NCBI RefSeq assembly: GCF_001704635.1
Contig: NZ_MAXF01000060.1
Location: forward strand, 47,233 to 111,232
Length of the DNA: 64,000 bases
Reading direction: 5' to 3'
DNA from: Streptomyces sparsogenes
Lineage (GTDB): Bacteria; Actinomycetota; Actinomycetes; Streptomycetales; Streptomycetaceae
In this document: piece by piece, positions 17,621-26,276 of the stretch
Layout of the letters: each line of letters opens with the position of its first letter
Numbering within the stretch: position 1 is the stretch's first letter
The notes under the pieces: model-generated
Database searches by the model: none
The model's input: the letters and a program-made list of their open reading frames with translations, nothing else
Told to the model about the DNA's origin: nothing
Made by a program: the position numbers and the translations under genes

Positions 17621-18337
17621 ATGGCGCTGCGGGCGGCGGGGCGGCAGTCCCTCGTGGACACGGTCGTCGAGCAGCTGCGCGCCCAGCTCACCGGCGGCGA
17701 GTGGAAGGTCGGCGACCGCGTCCCCACCGAGCACGCGCTCGCCGAGCAGCTCCAGGTCGGCCGGAACACCGTCCGCGAGGCGGTGCGGGTGCTCGTCCAC
17801 GACGGGATGCTCCGGTCCCGGCAGGGCGAGGGCACCTTCGTGGTCTCCACCACCGACCCGGCCGCGGTGATGCGCGGGCTGCGGCGCGCCGGGATCCGCG
17901 ACGTCCTGGAGCTGCGCGTCGCACTGGAGGCGGAGGGCGCGCGGCTCGCCGCGCTGCGCCACCGCCCCGCCGACCTGACGCGGATGCGCGCGGCCCTGGC
18001 GGCCCAGGCGGCCCTGGAGGACGCCGCGGGGCAGCCGGACGCCGACCGCCATGAGCTGTACGCCGAGCACGACGTCGCGTTCCACACCGCCGTGGTCGAC
18101 GCGGCGCACAACTCGGCGCTGAGCGCCACCTACGCCTGGTTCAGCGGGACCGTGCGCGAGGCGCTGGTCACCGCGCTCGGCGACCGGGAGATGCCGCGCC
18201 TGGTGCCCGGCGACCACCAGGCGGTCGTGGACGCGATCGCCTCCGGGGACCCGGAAGCGGCCGAGGCGGCCGCGCGGGCCCTGCTCGAGGTGCCCAAACG
18301 CGCCGTGGAGGCGCTGCTCGCCGCGGACTCCGTCTGA
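17621..18337 (+). CDS. FadR-subfamily GntR regulator
   Basis: 238 residues. The winged-helix domain is at the N-terminus (TVVEQLRAQLTGGEWKVGDR, then LQVGRNTVREAVRVLVHDGML) and is followed by a helical FCD ligand domain with the metal-type histidines in EHDVAFHTAVVDAAHN and a later VPGDHQAVVDAI. FCD regulators usually sense carboxylic acids. It lies 73 bases before a CynX/NimT-family transporter in the same direction, probably its target. ATG 17621 is taken with AAGGGGG as ribosome site; a GTG six bases earlier is in frame. Confidence 0.9.
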   Translation: MALRAAGRQSLVDTVVEQLRAQLTGGEWKVGDRVPTEHALAEQLQVGRNTVREAVRVLVHDGMLRSRQGEGTFVVSTTDPAAVMRGLRRAGIRDVLELRVALEAEGARLAALRHRPADLTRMRAALAAQAALEDAAGQPDADRHELYAEHDVAFHTAVVDAAHNSALSATYAWFSGTVREALVTALGDREMPRLVPGDHQAVVDAIASGDPEAAEAAARALLEVPKRAVEALLAADSV

Positions 18338-18410
18338 AGCCCGGCCCCACGCTCACCCACCCCCTCGTCCCCACCCCACCATGCCCACGCACCCCCAGGA
18401 GGAGCGCTCC

Positions 18411-19742
18411 TTGTCACGCCCGCAGCTGCCGGAACCGCCGCTCACCCGCATCGCCGCCGAGCCCCCGCTGGTGGACGCCGAGACCGATCTGCGGCCCACC
18501 CCCGAGGTGGTCGCCGCGCGCCGCGGGCTGCGGTCCCACCCCGCGCTCCTGCTGCTGGGCATCGTGCTGGCGTCGGTCAACATGCGGGCCTCGCTGGCCG
18601 GAGTCTCCCCGCTGCTCGGCGAGATCAGCGACCACTACGGCCTGTCCGCCACGACCGGCAGCCTGGTGACGACCATTCCGCTCGTCTTCATGGGCCTCGC
18701 CTCGCCGCTGGCGCCCCGGCTCGCCCGCCGCTGGGGCACGGAGGCGGTCCTGCTGGCCGCGCTGGTGCTGCTGTGCGGCGGCGTGCTGCTGCGCGTCGCG
18801 CCGCCGCTCGCCGCCCTCTTCGCGGGCGGCGCGCTGGTCGGCAGCGGGATCGCCCTGCTCAACGTGCTGATGCCGGGGCTGATCAAGCGGGACTTCCCGC
18901 ACCGGGCCGCCGGGATGACCGCCCTCTACACCACCGCGATGATCGGCGGCGCCACGCTCTCCGCCGCGGCCGCCGTGCCGCTGGAGAACGCGCTGGGCGG
19001 CTGGCGCGGCTCGCTCGCCTCCTGGTCGCTGCCGGCCGCGGTCGCCGCGGCGGCCTGGCTCCCGCAGGCGCTGCTCGCCCGCCGCGGCACCCGCCACGGC
19101 CAGGCGGCGGCCGTGCCCGTACGGACCGCGACCGCGACCGGGCCCCAACCGGGGTCCAAGGCCGGTCGCGGGCTGGCGCGCTCGCCGCTGGCCTGGCAGG
19201 TCACCCTCTTCATGGGCCTCCAGTCGCTGATCGCGTACGTCACCATCGCCTGGATGCCGACGATCCTCACCGACGACGGCATGAGCAAGGGCGCCGCCGG
19301 TCTGGTCTTCGCCTTCAGCACGCTGGTCCAGATGGCCGGTTCGTTCCTGGTGCCGCTGCTCGCCGGGCGGATGCGGAGCCAGCGGCTGCTGGCCGTCGCG
19401 GTCGCGGCGCTGATGGCCTCGGGCATCGCCGGGCTGCTGGTCGCCCCGGCGGGCGGGGCCTGGCTGTGGGCGGCCCTGATCGGGGTCGGGCAGGGCGGCT
19501 CGGTGGGCCTGGCGCTGACGATGATGGTGCTGCGCACCTCGGACGCGCACACCTCGGCCCGGCTGTCGGGGATGGCGCAGACGTGGGGCTATCTGCTCGC
19601 CGCGGCCGGCCCGCTGGTGCTCGGCGCGGTGCACCAGGCGACGGGTGGCTGGGCGCTGCCGATCGGGCTGATGCTCGCGGTGTGCGCGGCGCTCGCGCTG
19701 CTGGGCCTGGGCGCGGGCCGCGACCGCGTGATCCGCCCGTAG
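18411..19742 (+). CDS. MFS transporter, CynX/NimT family
   Basis: 443 residues with about 12 membrane helices, first at SHPALLLLGIVLASVNMRASLAG. The VNMR-x-SLAGVSPLL segment in helix 1 and FMGLASPLAPRLARRWG in the following loop match the CynX/NimT (cyanate and nitroimidazole) group. TTG 18411 is taken as start because AGGAGGAG at 18397-18404 is six bases upstream; the ATG at 18381 has no ribosome site and would overlap this one. Likely one transcript with the FadR-type regulator. Confidence 0.88.
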   Translation: MSRPQLPEPPLTRIAAEPPLVDAETDLRPTPEVVAARRGLRSHPALLLLGIVLASVNMRASLAGVSPLLGEISDHYGLSATTGSLVTTIPLVFMGLASPLAPRLARRWGTEAVLLAALVLLCGGVLLRVAPPLAALFAGGALVGSGIALLNVLMPGLIKRDFPHRAAGMTALYTTAMIGGATLSAAAAVPLENALGGWRGSLASWSLPAAVAAAAWLPQALLARRGTRHGQAAAVPVRTATATGPQPGSKAGRGLARSPLAWQVTLFMGLQSLIAYVTIAWMPTILTDDGMSKGAAGLVFAFSTLVQMAGSFLVPLLAGRMRSQRLLAVAVAALMASGIAGLLVAPAGGAWLWAALIGVGQGGSVGLALTMMVLRTSDAHTSARLSGMAQTWGYLLAAAGPLVLGAVHQATGGWALPIGLMLAVCAALALLGLGAGRDRVIRP

Positions 19743-19815
19743 CCCCGGCCCGTAACCCGTAACCCGCAGCCCCCGGCCCGTAACCCGGAACCCATTGCCC
19801 GTGGCCCGGAACCCG
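19743..19815 (+). repeat. Imperfect repeats between the CynX-type and ABC genes
   Basis: CCCCGGCCCGTAACCCG is found at 19743-19759 and 19771-19787 (28-base period), with degraded copies after. The convergent stops lie on both sides, so the array fills a tail-to-tail gap and probably has no coding role. Confidence 0.6.
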
Positions 19816-19854
19816 GAGAACTCACGGGGCCCGGCGCCCCTGGGCCCCCTTGGG

Positions 19855-20583
19855 TCACTCCTCTCCCGCGAGCGTCAGGCCGCGCAGCTTCCGCCCCGCG
19901 TACCAGGTCGCGGCCACGGTCACGGCGGTCAGCAGCACCACGGCGGCGGGCAGCCCCACCTCGGAGGAGACCGCCCCGCTGTCGGCGACCTTCTGGGCGA
20001 GCGCAAGCGCCCACTGCTGGACGCTGAGCACGCGGGCCCCGGGGACCAGGCTGCCGAAGAGCGACTCCCACACCAGGGCGTAGACCAGGCCCACGATCAC
20101 CGCGTGCCGGGTGACGGTGCCCAGCAGCAGGAACATCGCGCTGTAGGCGACCGAGGCGACGGCTGCGGCGACGGCGTAGGCGACGGCCAGCTGTTGGCCG
20201 TTCCCGTTGAGGACGAAGCCCGCGAGCAGGGTGGGCACCGCCGAGAAGACGACGGTGACCCCGGTCGCGACGGCGAACTTGGTCAGGATGATCGTCGGCC
20301 GCTTGACGGGCTTGGCCAGCAGGTAGACGACCGAGCCGTCGTCGATCTCCGGGCCGATCGCGCCCGTCCCGGCGATCACCCCGATCAGCGGGACCATCGT
20401 GGCGAGCGCGAAGCCGCCCAGGACGGCGTCGGCGGTCTGGTCGTCGGCGCCGGACAGGACCCGTACGGCCACCGCGATGACCAGCAGCAGCGCGGGCAGG
20501 GTGAACAGGATCAGCGCCCGGCGGCGGCCGAGCAGGGCCCGGTAGGTGAGCCGGGCGACGGTGGGGTGGTAGAGCGAGGACAT
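19855..20583 (-). CDS. ABC transporter permease (ABC-2 type)
   Basis: 242 residues with six hydrophobic segments in the ABC-2 pattern (first at LILFTLPALLLVIAVAVRVL). A conserved DDGSVVYLLAKPVKRPTIILTKFA cytosolic stretch, read here in parts, is typical of NatB-like export permeases. Last gene of a four-gene operon of alternating ATPase and permease units. It pairs with the ATPase 26 bases upstream. Substrate unknown. Confidence 0.85.
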   Translation of the reverse strand: MSSLYHPTVARLTYRALLGRRRALILFTLPALLLVIAVAVRVLSGADDQTADAVLGGFALATMVPLIGVIAGTGAIGPEIDDGSVVYLLAKPVKRPTIILTKFAVATGVTVVFSAVPTLLAGFVLNGNGQQLAVAYAVAAAVASVAYSAMFLLLGTVTRHAVIVGLVYALVWESLFGSLVPGARVLSVQQWALALAQKVADSGAVSSEVGLPAAVVLLTAVTVAATWYAGRKLRGLTLAGEE

Positions 20584-20609
20584 CGCTTCCAGGGCTCCTT
20601 TCCGGCCGC

Positions 20610-21536
20610 TCAGGCCGCGACGAGGTAGGAGAAGACGCTCTCCAGGGACTCGTCGGAGGGCGAGACCGTGAGGAGCCGGACGCCCAGGTCACGGGCGACC
20701 CGGGGCAGCAGTTCGGTGAAGCGGGCGAAGTCGACCGCCTGGATGTGCAACCCGGCCTCGGGGCCGCCGCTCGCGTCCACCTCGATGCCCGCGGTGGAGT
20801 GGTCGGCGATGAGGGCGGCAGCGAGCGCGCGGTCGTCGCTGGAGCGCACCAGATAGCGGTGCGGCCGGTCGGTCATCAGGCGGCGGATCTTGCGGAAGTC
20901 CCCGGAGGCCGCGTGCCGGCCGGCGACGATCACCTCGATGTGCGCGGCGAGCTGCTCCACCTCCTCCAGGATGTGCGAGGAGAACAGGACGGTACGGCCC
21001 TCGTCCCCCATCCGCCGCAGCAGCTCCATGAGTTGCATCCGCTGGCGCGGGTCCATGCCGTTGAACGGCTCGTCGAGCAGCAGCACCGACGGCTCGTGGA
21101 CGAGCGCGGAGGCCATCTTCACCCGCTGGCGCATGCCCTTGCTGTACGTGGCGATCCGGCGGGAGCCCGCGAAGTCCATCTCGACCGTCTCCAGCGCCTT
21201 GCGGGCGGCGGCGCGGGGATCGGGCAGGCCGTGCAGCTCGGCGTTGGCGATGACGAACTCGCGGCCGGTGAGGAAGTCGTACATCCCCTCGCGCTCGGGG
21301 ACGAGGCCGATCCGGCGGTACGCCTGCTCATTGCGCCAGATGGTGGCCCCGTCCAGGGTGACGGTTCCGGTGGAGGGCGCCAGGAAGCCGCCCATCATGC
21401 TGATGAGAGTGGACTTGCCCGCGCCGTTGGGGCCGAGCAGGCCGGTGACACCGGGGCCGATCGTCATGGTCACGTCGTTGACGGCCACGACATTCCCGAA
21501 CCAGCGGGAGACGTTGTCGATGGCGATCGTGGTCAC
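20610..21536 (-). CDS. ABC transporter ATP-binding protein
   Basis: 308 residues. Walker A is LLGPNGAGKSTLI, the signature is YSKGMRQRVKMASAL and Walker B VLLLDEPFNGMDP, followed by the H-loop SSHILEEVEQ. A C-terminal 80-residue domain resembles those of multidrug or antibiotic-export ATPases. The GTG at 21536 overlaps the upstream permease stop (GTGA), which decides the start: a longer frame upstream simply runs through the permease gene. Confidence 0.9.
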   Translation of the reverse strand: MTTIAIDNVSRWFGNVVAVNDVTMTIGPGVTGLLGPNGAGKSTLISMMGGFLAPSTGTVTLDGATIWRNEQAYRRIGLVPEREGMYDFLTGREFVIANAELHGLPDPRAAARKALETVEMDFAGSRRIATYSKGMRQRVKMASALVHEPSVLLLDEPFNGMDPRQRMQLMELLRRMGDEGRTVLFSSHILEEVEQLAAHIEVIVAGRHAASGDFRKIRRLMTDRPHRYLVRSSDDRALAAALIADHSTAGIEVDASGGPEAGLHIQAVDFARFTELLPRVARDLGVRLLTVSPSDESLESVFSYLVAA

Positions 21537-22432
21537 AGCCCGACCTTTCGGTAGCGGCGCAGGAGCAGGCCGTAGGAGCCGGCGATCAGGCCGAGGAGGA
21601 CGAGGAGGTAGACGAGCCCGGCCCCGGTGCCCGGGCCGTATCCGCCGGGGAAGGCGGAGGAGGCGCCGAGGAAGGCCGTCTGCACGCCGTCGATAATGGT
21701 GATCGGCGAGAACAGCCCGATCCAGCTGACCGCCCCGGTGTTGGCCTGGTCGTACGCGATGGCCTGGAGGGTGGAGACCGCTCCGTAGGAGATGGTCAGC
21801 ACGGCGATGACGGCCGCGACGCCGAAGCCCCGGCGCGGGGTGAGCGCGGCGATGACCAGGCTGATGCCGGCGAAGAGGAGCGAGAGCAGAAGCACGGAGA
21901 CCAGTCCTTGCGCGAAGGACTTCGTCTGGTCGGCGAAGTCCAGCTTGGCGAGCAGGGCACCCGCGTACATGATCACCAGCGGCGCGGCGGTGAGGGCGAA
22001 GAGCGCGGACGCCATGGCGGCGAACTTGGCCGTCACGTAGTCCATCGCCTCTATGGGGCGGGAGAAGTACAGCGGGATCGTCTTGAAGCGCAGGTCCCGG
22101 GAGACGGACTGGGGGGCCTGGGCCGCGGTGTACAGGCCGATGACGGCCTGCATGATGATCGCGTACCGCGTGTACTGGACGGGGAGCTGGTCGCCCTTGG
22201 TCACCACGGTCACGGAGACCAGGATGATGGCGGGCACGCACATCACGGCGGCGAGCAGCATCGGCGCGACCTTCGACTTGGCCGAGCGGCCGAGGCCGTA
22301 GGCGCCGCGCAGGCTCTGCGAGAACAGCGAGCGGCGGGCGTAGGCGCGGCCCAGGCGCGGGCCGTCGTAGTGGCGGTAGCCGATGTTGTGGATGACGTCG
22401 GCGCGCTGCTGGGTCGTGGTCTCAGGCGGCAT
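21533..22432 (-). CDS. ABC transporter permease
   Basis: 299 residues. A polar N-terminal region (IGYRHYDGPRLGRAYARRSL) precedes six hydrophobic segments. The N-terminal YRHYDGPRLGR motif is found in actinobacterial ABC-2 permeases paired with NatA-like ATPases. ATG 22432 is used because GGAGG at 22441-22445 is properly spaced; the GTG at 22441 overlaps that site. It overlaps the upstream ATPase end by 11 bases and the downstream ATPase start by four. Confidence 0.87.
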   Translation of the reverse strand: MPPETTTQQRADVIHNIGYRHYDGPRLGRAYARRSLFSQSLRGAYGLGRSAKSKVAPMLLAAVMCVPAIILVSVTVVTKGDQLPVQYTRYAIIMQAVIGLYTAAQAPQSVSRDLRFKTIPLYFSRPIEAMDYVTAKFAAMASALFALTAAPLVIMYAGALLAKLDFADQTKSFAQGLVSVLLLSLLFAGISLVIAALTPRRGFGVAAVIAVLTISYGAVSTLQAIAYDQANTGAVSWIGLFSPITIIDGVQTAFLGASSAFPGGYGPGTGAGLVYLLVLLGLIAGSYGLLLRRYRKVGL

Positions 22433-23399
22433 CGGCGGCACCTCCGCTTCCGTTCTCGTCGTCGCGGAAGATCTCCGCGATCCGGTGGCGGCGCTGCTCC
22501 ATGCGGATCAGGCCGAGGCCGAGCCGGGCGATGGCGTCCCGCACCGTGTCGTACGTCTCGTCGCCGGCCACGTCCACGAGCAGCACGTGCTCGGAGGCGG
22601 GCGCCCCGTCGCCGGCGCGGCTCGCGGGCTGGACCTCGAGACCGGCCTCGGCCAGGGCGGCGCGCAGCGCGGCCGTGCCGTCCGGGTGCGCGGCGGTGTC
22701 GGTCACCTCGATCGCGAGCGAGGCCGTGGCCTGGGTGAAGTCGCGGGTGGAGCTGGAGCGCAGCAGCCGGCCGCCGTCGATGACGACGACGTGGTCGCAG
22801 GTCCGCTCCAGCTCGCCCAGCAGATGCGAGGTGACCAGGACCGAGATGCCGAAGTCGGTGTGGACCCGGCGGATCAGGCCGAGCATCTCGTCGCGGCCGG
22901 CCGGGTCGAGGCCGTTGGTGGGCTCGTCGAGGAGGACCAGCCGCGGGTCGTGGACCAGCGCCTGGGCGAGCTTGACGCGCTGCTTCATGCCGGTGGAGTA
23001 GCCGCCCATGGGGCGGTACCGCTCCTCGTACAGCCCCACGTGGCGCAGGGTGTCGGCGGTCCGCTCGCGGGCGGCGGTGGGCGGCAGGCCGGACATGCGC
23101 GCCATGTGGACGACGAACTCGGTCGCCGAGACGTCGGGCGGCAGGCAGTCGTGCTCGGGCATGTAGCCGACCTGCTCGCGGATGGCGCTGCCGTCGGTGG
23201 CCACATCGAGGCCCAGGACGGTGGCGCGCCCCTCGCTCGCGGGGGACAGCCCCAGCAGGATCTTGATCAGGGTGGACTTGCCGGCCCCGTTGGCACCTAC
23301 CAGGCCGGTGACGCCCGGCGTGATGTCGACGGAGAGCCGGTCGAGCGCGGTGACCCGGGGGAACCGCTTGCTCAGGCTTTCGGTGGCGATCACAGTCAC
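22422..23399 (-). CDS. ABC transporter ATP-binding protein, first gene of operon
   Basis: 325 residues. Walker A LVGANGAGKSTLI, signature YSTGMKQRVKLAQAL, Walker B LVLLDEPTNGLDPAG and H-loop TSHLLGELE. A 100-residue C-terminal domain holds the same kind of extension as the other ATPase in this operon. Start is taken at GTG 23399 (VTVIATESLSKRF). No ribosome site is visible but TACGGT lies six bases before the GTG, the spacing of leaderless Streptomyces genes; this is inference. A GTG six bases later is an alternative. Confidence 0.88.
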   Translation of the reverse strand: MTVIATESLSKRFPRVTALDRLSVDITPGVTGLVGANGAGKSTLIKILLGLSPASEGRATVLGLDVATDGSAIREQVGYMPEHDCLPPDVSATEFVVHMARMSGLPPTAARERTADTLRHVGLYEERYRPMGGYSTGMKQRVKLAQALVHDPRLVLLDEPTNGLDPAGRDEMLGLIRRVHTDFGISVLVTSHLLGELERTCDHVVVIDGGRLLRSSSTRDFTQATASLAIEVTDTAAHPDGTAALRAALAEAGLEVQPASRAGDGAPASEHVLLVDVAGDETYDTVRDAIARLGLGLIRMEQRRHRIAEIFRDDENGSGGAADAA

Positions 23400-23405
23400 A
23401 GTTCG

Positions 23406-23411
23406 ACCGTA
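23406..23411 (-). promoter_or_regulatory. Possible -10 element (TACGGT) for a leaderless ABC transcript
   Basis: Six bases separate TACGGT from GTG 23399, which would put transcription start at or next to the start codon. The surrounding sequence also contains the inverted repeat GTGGC-GTGG-GCCAC (23412-23425). Weak evidence only. Confidence 0.3.
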
Positions 23412-23484
23412 GTGGCGTGGGCCACACCGCACGTCAGTCCAGACGGCTGGATTTCCCTAGTCCTCCGGTCTGACGACCCCGTAG

Positions 23485-23533
23485 GGGGCGGCACTTTCGG
23501 CAGGGCCCGGCTGTTCAGGGGCGGCACTTTCGG
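23485..23533 (-). promoter_or_regulatory. Two 16-bp direct repeats upstream of the ABC operon
   Basis: GGGGCGGCACTTTCGG occurs at 23485-23500 and 23518-23533, exactly identical, start to start 33 bases, close to three turns of B-DNA. In the operon direction each reads CCGAAAGTGCCGCCCC. They lie 86-134 bases before the first ATPase start, a usual place for a regulator to bind as a dimer of dimers. Confidence 0.55.
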
Positions 23534-23576
23534 GAGGGCCGGCTGCGCGGGCCGGCGGCGCTGTGCGGGCCGGCCC

Positions 23577-24170
23577 TCATGATGCTCGCAGCCCCGGCGC
23601 CCCCCATACCGGGAACCAGCGGCCCAGGTCCTCCTCCACCCGCAGATCGTCGGCGAGCAGCCCCCGCACCTGGAGCTCGAGGGCGTTGTTCCGCCTCTCC
23701 CCGCCGCCGGGAAGCGGCGCGAAGGGGTAGAACGTGCCGCGCTTGTAGAGGTACACCAGCGCCAGCGGCCGGGCCTCCGCGTCCTGGAAGCCGACCAGCG
23801 AGCACAGCAGCTGGGGGCCGAAACCGGCCTCCTGGAGCAGGGTGTTGACCGCGTGCAGATCGCTCACCAGCGCCGCCAGGTCGCCCGGCGGCTGCCGGGC
23901 CAGCAGCCAGGTGTAGCCGTACCCGTCCCGGCTGAACTCGACGGGCGCCCCGCCGCGTTCGGTGTCCGCGTCCAGCAGGGCCCGCACCTCCTCCTGGAGC
24001 CGGTCGAAGGCCCCGCCCTCGACGCTCGCGAAGCACACCGAGCCCAGCCCCGTAGGGGTGAACCCGGCCCCGGCCTCCAGCGTGACCGCCGCCGACGGCA
24101 GCGCGAAGAGCTGGTCGAGGTCGGGGCGGGCGGGCTTGCTGCGGCCGAGTACGGCGTCCCAGAACCCCAT
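23577..24170 (-). CDS. pspAB: PspAB family protein
   Basis: 197 residues, opening MGFWDAVLGRSKPARPDLDQL. The sequence and its place directly behind htpX match the actinobacterial PspA-associated protein PspAB. Function is not established; its family is linked to envelope stress by gene neighbourhood. No membrane helix is visible, so it is probably soluble or peripheral. Five bases separate it from the htpX stop. The C-terminus ends with a Trp-rich WFPVWGAPG stretch. Confidence 0.85.
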   Translation of the reverse strand: MGFWDAVLGRSKPARPDLDQLFALPSAAVTLEAGAGFTPTGLGSVCFASVEGGAFDRLQEEVRALLDADTERGGAPVEFSRDGYGYTWLLARQPPGDLAALVSDLHAVNTLLQEAGFGPQLLCSLVGFQDAEARPLALVYLYKRGTFYPFAPLPGGGERRNNALELQVRGLLADDLRVEEDLGRWFPVWGAPGLRAS

Positions 24171-24175
24171 GGCGC

Positions 24176-25087
24176 TCAGCCCCTCCCTTCCTGGCCGAGC
24201 TGGGCGGCGACACGGGCCAGCTGGTCGAGTCGCCGCTCCAGCGGGGGGTGGGAGGCGAGCAGGCTGCTCAGGCTCTGCCCGCTCAGCGCCGGGGCGAAGT
24301 AGAAGGCGTTGAACGGCTCCGCGTGGCGCAGGTCGCGCGTCGGTATTCGGGCCATCTGCCCGGTCACCTTGGTCAGCGCGGCGGCCAGCGCCGAGGGGCG
24401 GCCGGTCAGCAGCGCGCCGGCGCGGTCGGCGCTGAGCTCCCGATAGCGGGACAGCAGCCGGGTGAGCAGGAAGCTGATCACATAGACGACGGCGCTCACC
24501 AGCGGGATGATCAGCACCGCTATGGCGGTGTTGCTGTCCCGGCTGTTGCGGCTGGTCAGGCCGCCCCACAGGGCGACGCGGGTCAGCATCCCGGCCAGCA
24601 CACCCAGGAACGAGGCTATGGTCATGACCGCCACATCCCGGTGGGCTACATGGGACAGCTCGTGCGCGAGCACGCCCTCCAGTTCCTCCGGCTCCAGCCG
24701 GCGCAGCAGCCCCGTGGTCGCGCACACCATCGCGTTGCGCTGGTTGCGACCGGTCGCGAAGGCGTTGGGCACGTCCGTGTCGGCGATGGCCACCTTCGGC
24801 TTGGGCATGTCGGCGAGCGCGCACAGCCGGTCCACCGCGCCGTGCAGCTCGGGCGCCTGCTCCGGGGTGACCTCCCGGGCGCCCATGGAGAACGCCGCGA
24901 TCCGGTCGCTGAACCAGAACTGCGCCACGAACAGCCCGCCCGCGATCAGCAGGATCAGCGGCCAGGCCCCGCGCAGCAGGGCCAGCAGCACGCCGACGAA
25001 GACCACGTAGAGCAGCCCGATGAAGAACATCGTGGTCACCATGCGGGTGGTCAGGCCCCGGTCGGGGGCGTATCGGGTACGTGGCAT
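24176..25087 (-). CDS. htpX: HtpX-type membrane metalloprotease (M48)
   Basis: 303 residues. Zinc motif HELSH (VLAHELSHVAHRD) with a third ligand expected near the RYRELSADRAGA glutamate. Two helices at the N-terminus and two around TIASFLGVLAGMLTRVA and IIPLVSAVVYVISFLLT keep it in the membrane with the active site in the cytosol. It degrades damaged membrane proteins. ATG 25087 follows GGGAGG; a longer frame adds 25 unlikely residues. Followed by pspAB. Confidence 0.93.
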   Translation of the reverse strand: MPRTRYAPDRGLTTRMVTTMFFIGLLYVVFVGVLLALLRGAWPLILLIAGGLFVAQFWFSDRIAAFSMGAREVTPEQAPELHGAVDRLCALADMPKPKVAIADTDVPNAFATGRNQRNAMVCATTGLLRRLEPEELEGVLAHELSHVAHRDVAVMTIASFLGVLAGMLTRVALWGGLTSRNSRDSNTAIAVLIIPLVSAVVYVISFLLTRLLSRYRELSADRAGALLTGRPSALAAALTKVTGQMARIPTRDLRHAEPFNAFYFAPALSGQSLSSLLASHPPLERRLDQLARVAAQLGQEGRG

Positions 25088-25267
25088 GGGTGCCTCCCAG
25101 CGAAGGTGGCGTCCGGCCGGTGGTGTGCCGCCGGAATCTCTACACCCGATTCTGCGCCTCACGACCGTATTGCCGGATTAAACGCGCCTTGCCCCGACAA
25201 AACCTTTCACATAAGAGTGAAGGCTTTTGATCCATTCGCCCTATCCGGAGTTGCGGCACGCCCCGGG

Positions 25268-26176
25268 TCAGCCGCTGAGCTGGGCCAGGGCGTCCGTGGC
25301 GATCTTCTCGAAAACGGCCAGGTCCGCCGCGAAGACCGAGTCGGGGATCGGCCAGTGCAGCACGATCTCGTCCACGCCCAGCCGCGCATGCTCGCCCGCG
25401 AAGTCCACGAACGCGTCGAGGGAGGACAGCGGCCGCCCGGGGTCCGGGGTGAAGCCGGTGAGCAGGATCTTGTCCAGCTCCGCGACGTCCCGCCCGGACT
25501 CGGCGCACGCCTCGCCCAGCCGGGAGATCTGCCGGCCGATGGCGGCCACCGACTCGGCCGGCGTCCCGGTCTCGTAGATCTTCGGGTCGCCCGTGGTCAC
25601 CCACGCCTGCCCGTACCGCGCCGCGAGCCGCAGCCCGCGCGGGCCGGTGGCGGCGACGGCGAAGGGCAGCCGGGGCCGCTGGACGCAGCCGGGGATGTTG
25701 CGTGCCTCCCGGGCGCTGTAGTAGCGGCCCTCGTACGTCACCGCGTCCTCGGTCAGCAGCCGGTCCAGCAGCGCCACGAACTCGCCGAAACGGTCGGCCC
25801 GCTCGCGCGGCGTCCACGCCTCCTCCGCGCCGCGCAGCAGCGCCGTCGCGTCGAAGCCGGAACCGCCCGCCCCGATGCCCAGCGTGACCCGGCCGCCCGA
25901 GACGTCGTCCAGGGAGATCAGCTCCTTGGCGAGGGTCACGGGGTGGCGGAAGTTGGGGGAGGTGACCAGGGTGCCAAGACGCAGCCGGGAGGTCGCCGCG
26001 GCCGCCGCCGTGAGCGTGGGGACCGCCCCGAACCAGGGCCCGTCACGGAAGGTGCGCCACGACAGGTGGTCATAGGTGTACGCGGCGTGGAAACCGAGCT
26101 GCTCGGCGCGCTGCCACACCTCCCGGCCACCCTCGGACCAGCGGCGTACGGGCAGGATCACGGTGCTCAGTCGCAT
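25268..26176 (-). CDS. LLM-class flavin/F420-dependent oxidoreductase
   Basis: 302 residues, luciferase-like TIM barrel. The N-terminus (MRLSTVILPVRRW) and YTYDHLSWRTFRDGPWFG are typical of the F420-dependent branch, with the GxGxGG cofactor loop at LGIGAGGSGFD. Substrate is not predictable. ATG 26176 is at the usual family start; the frame remains open upstream but overlaps the divergent HAD gene's promoter. Not in an operon with its neighbours. Confidence 0.87.
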   Translation of the reverse strand: MRLSTVILPVRRWSEGGREVWQRAEQLGFHAAYTYDHLSWRTFRDGPWFGAVPTLTAAAAATSRLRLGTLVTSPNFRHPVTLAKELISLDDVSGGRVTLGIGAGGSGFDATALLRGAEEAWTPRERADRFGEFVALLDRLLTEDAVTYEGRYYSAREARNIPGCVQRPRLPFAVAATGPRGLRLAARYGQAWVTTGDPKIYETGTPAESVAAIGRQISRLGEACAESGRDVAELDKILLTGFTPDPGRPLSSLDAFVDFAGEHARLGVDEIVLHWPIPDSVFAADLAVFEKIATDALAQLSG

Positions 26177-26276
26177 GCCCTCGAGCTTAGGGGGTGCCTT
26201 GTGGATCACGCTGGGCTCCCGACGTCGCGGGCCCCGTCGGGCACTCCTGCCCGGCATATGCGGGAGGATGGTTGTC

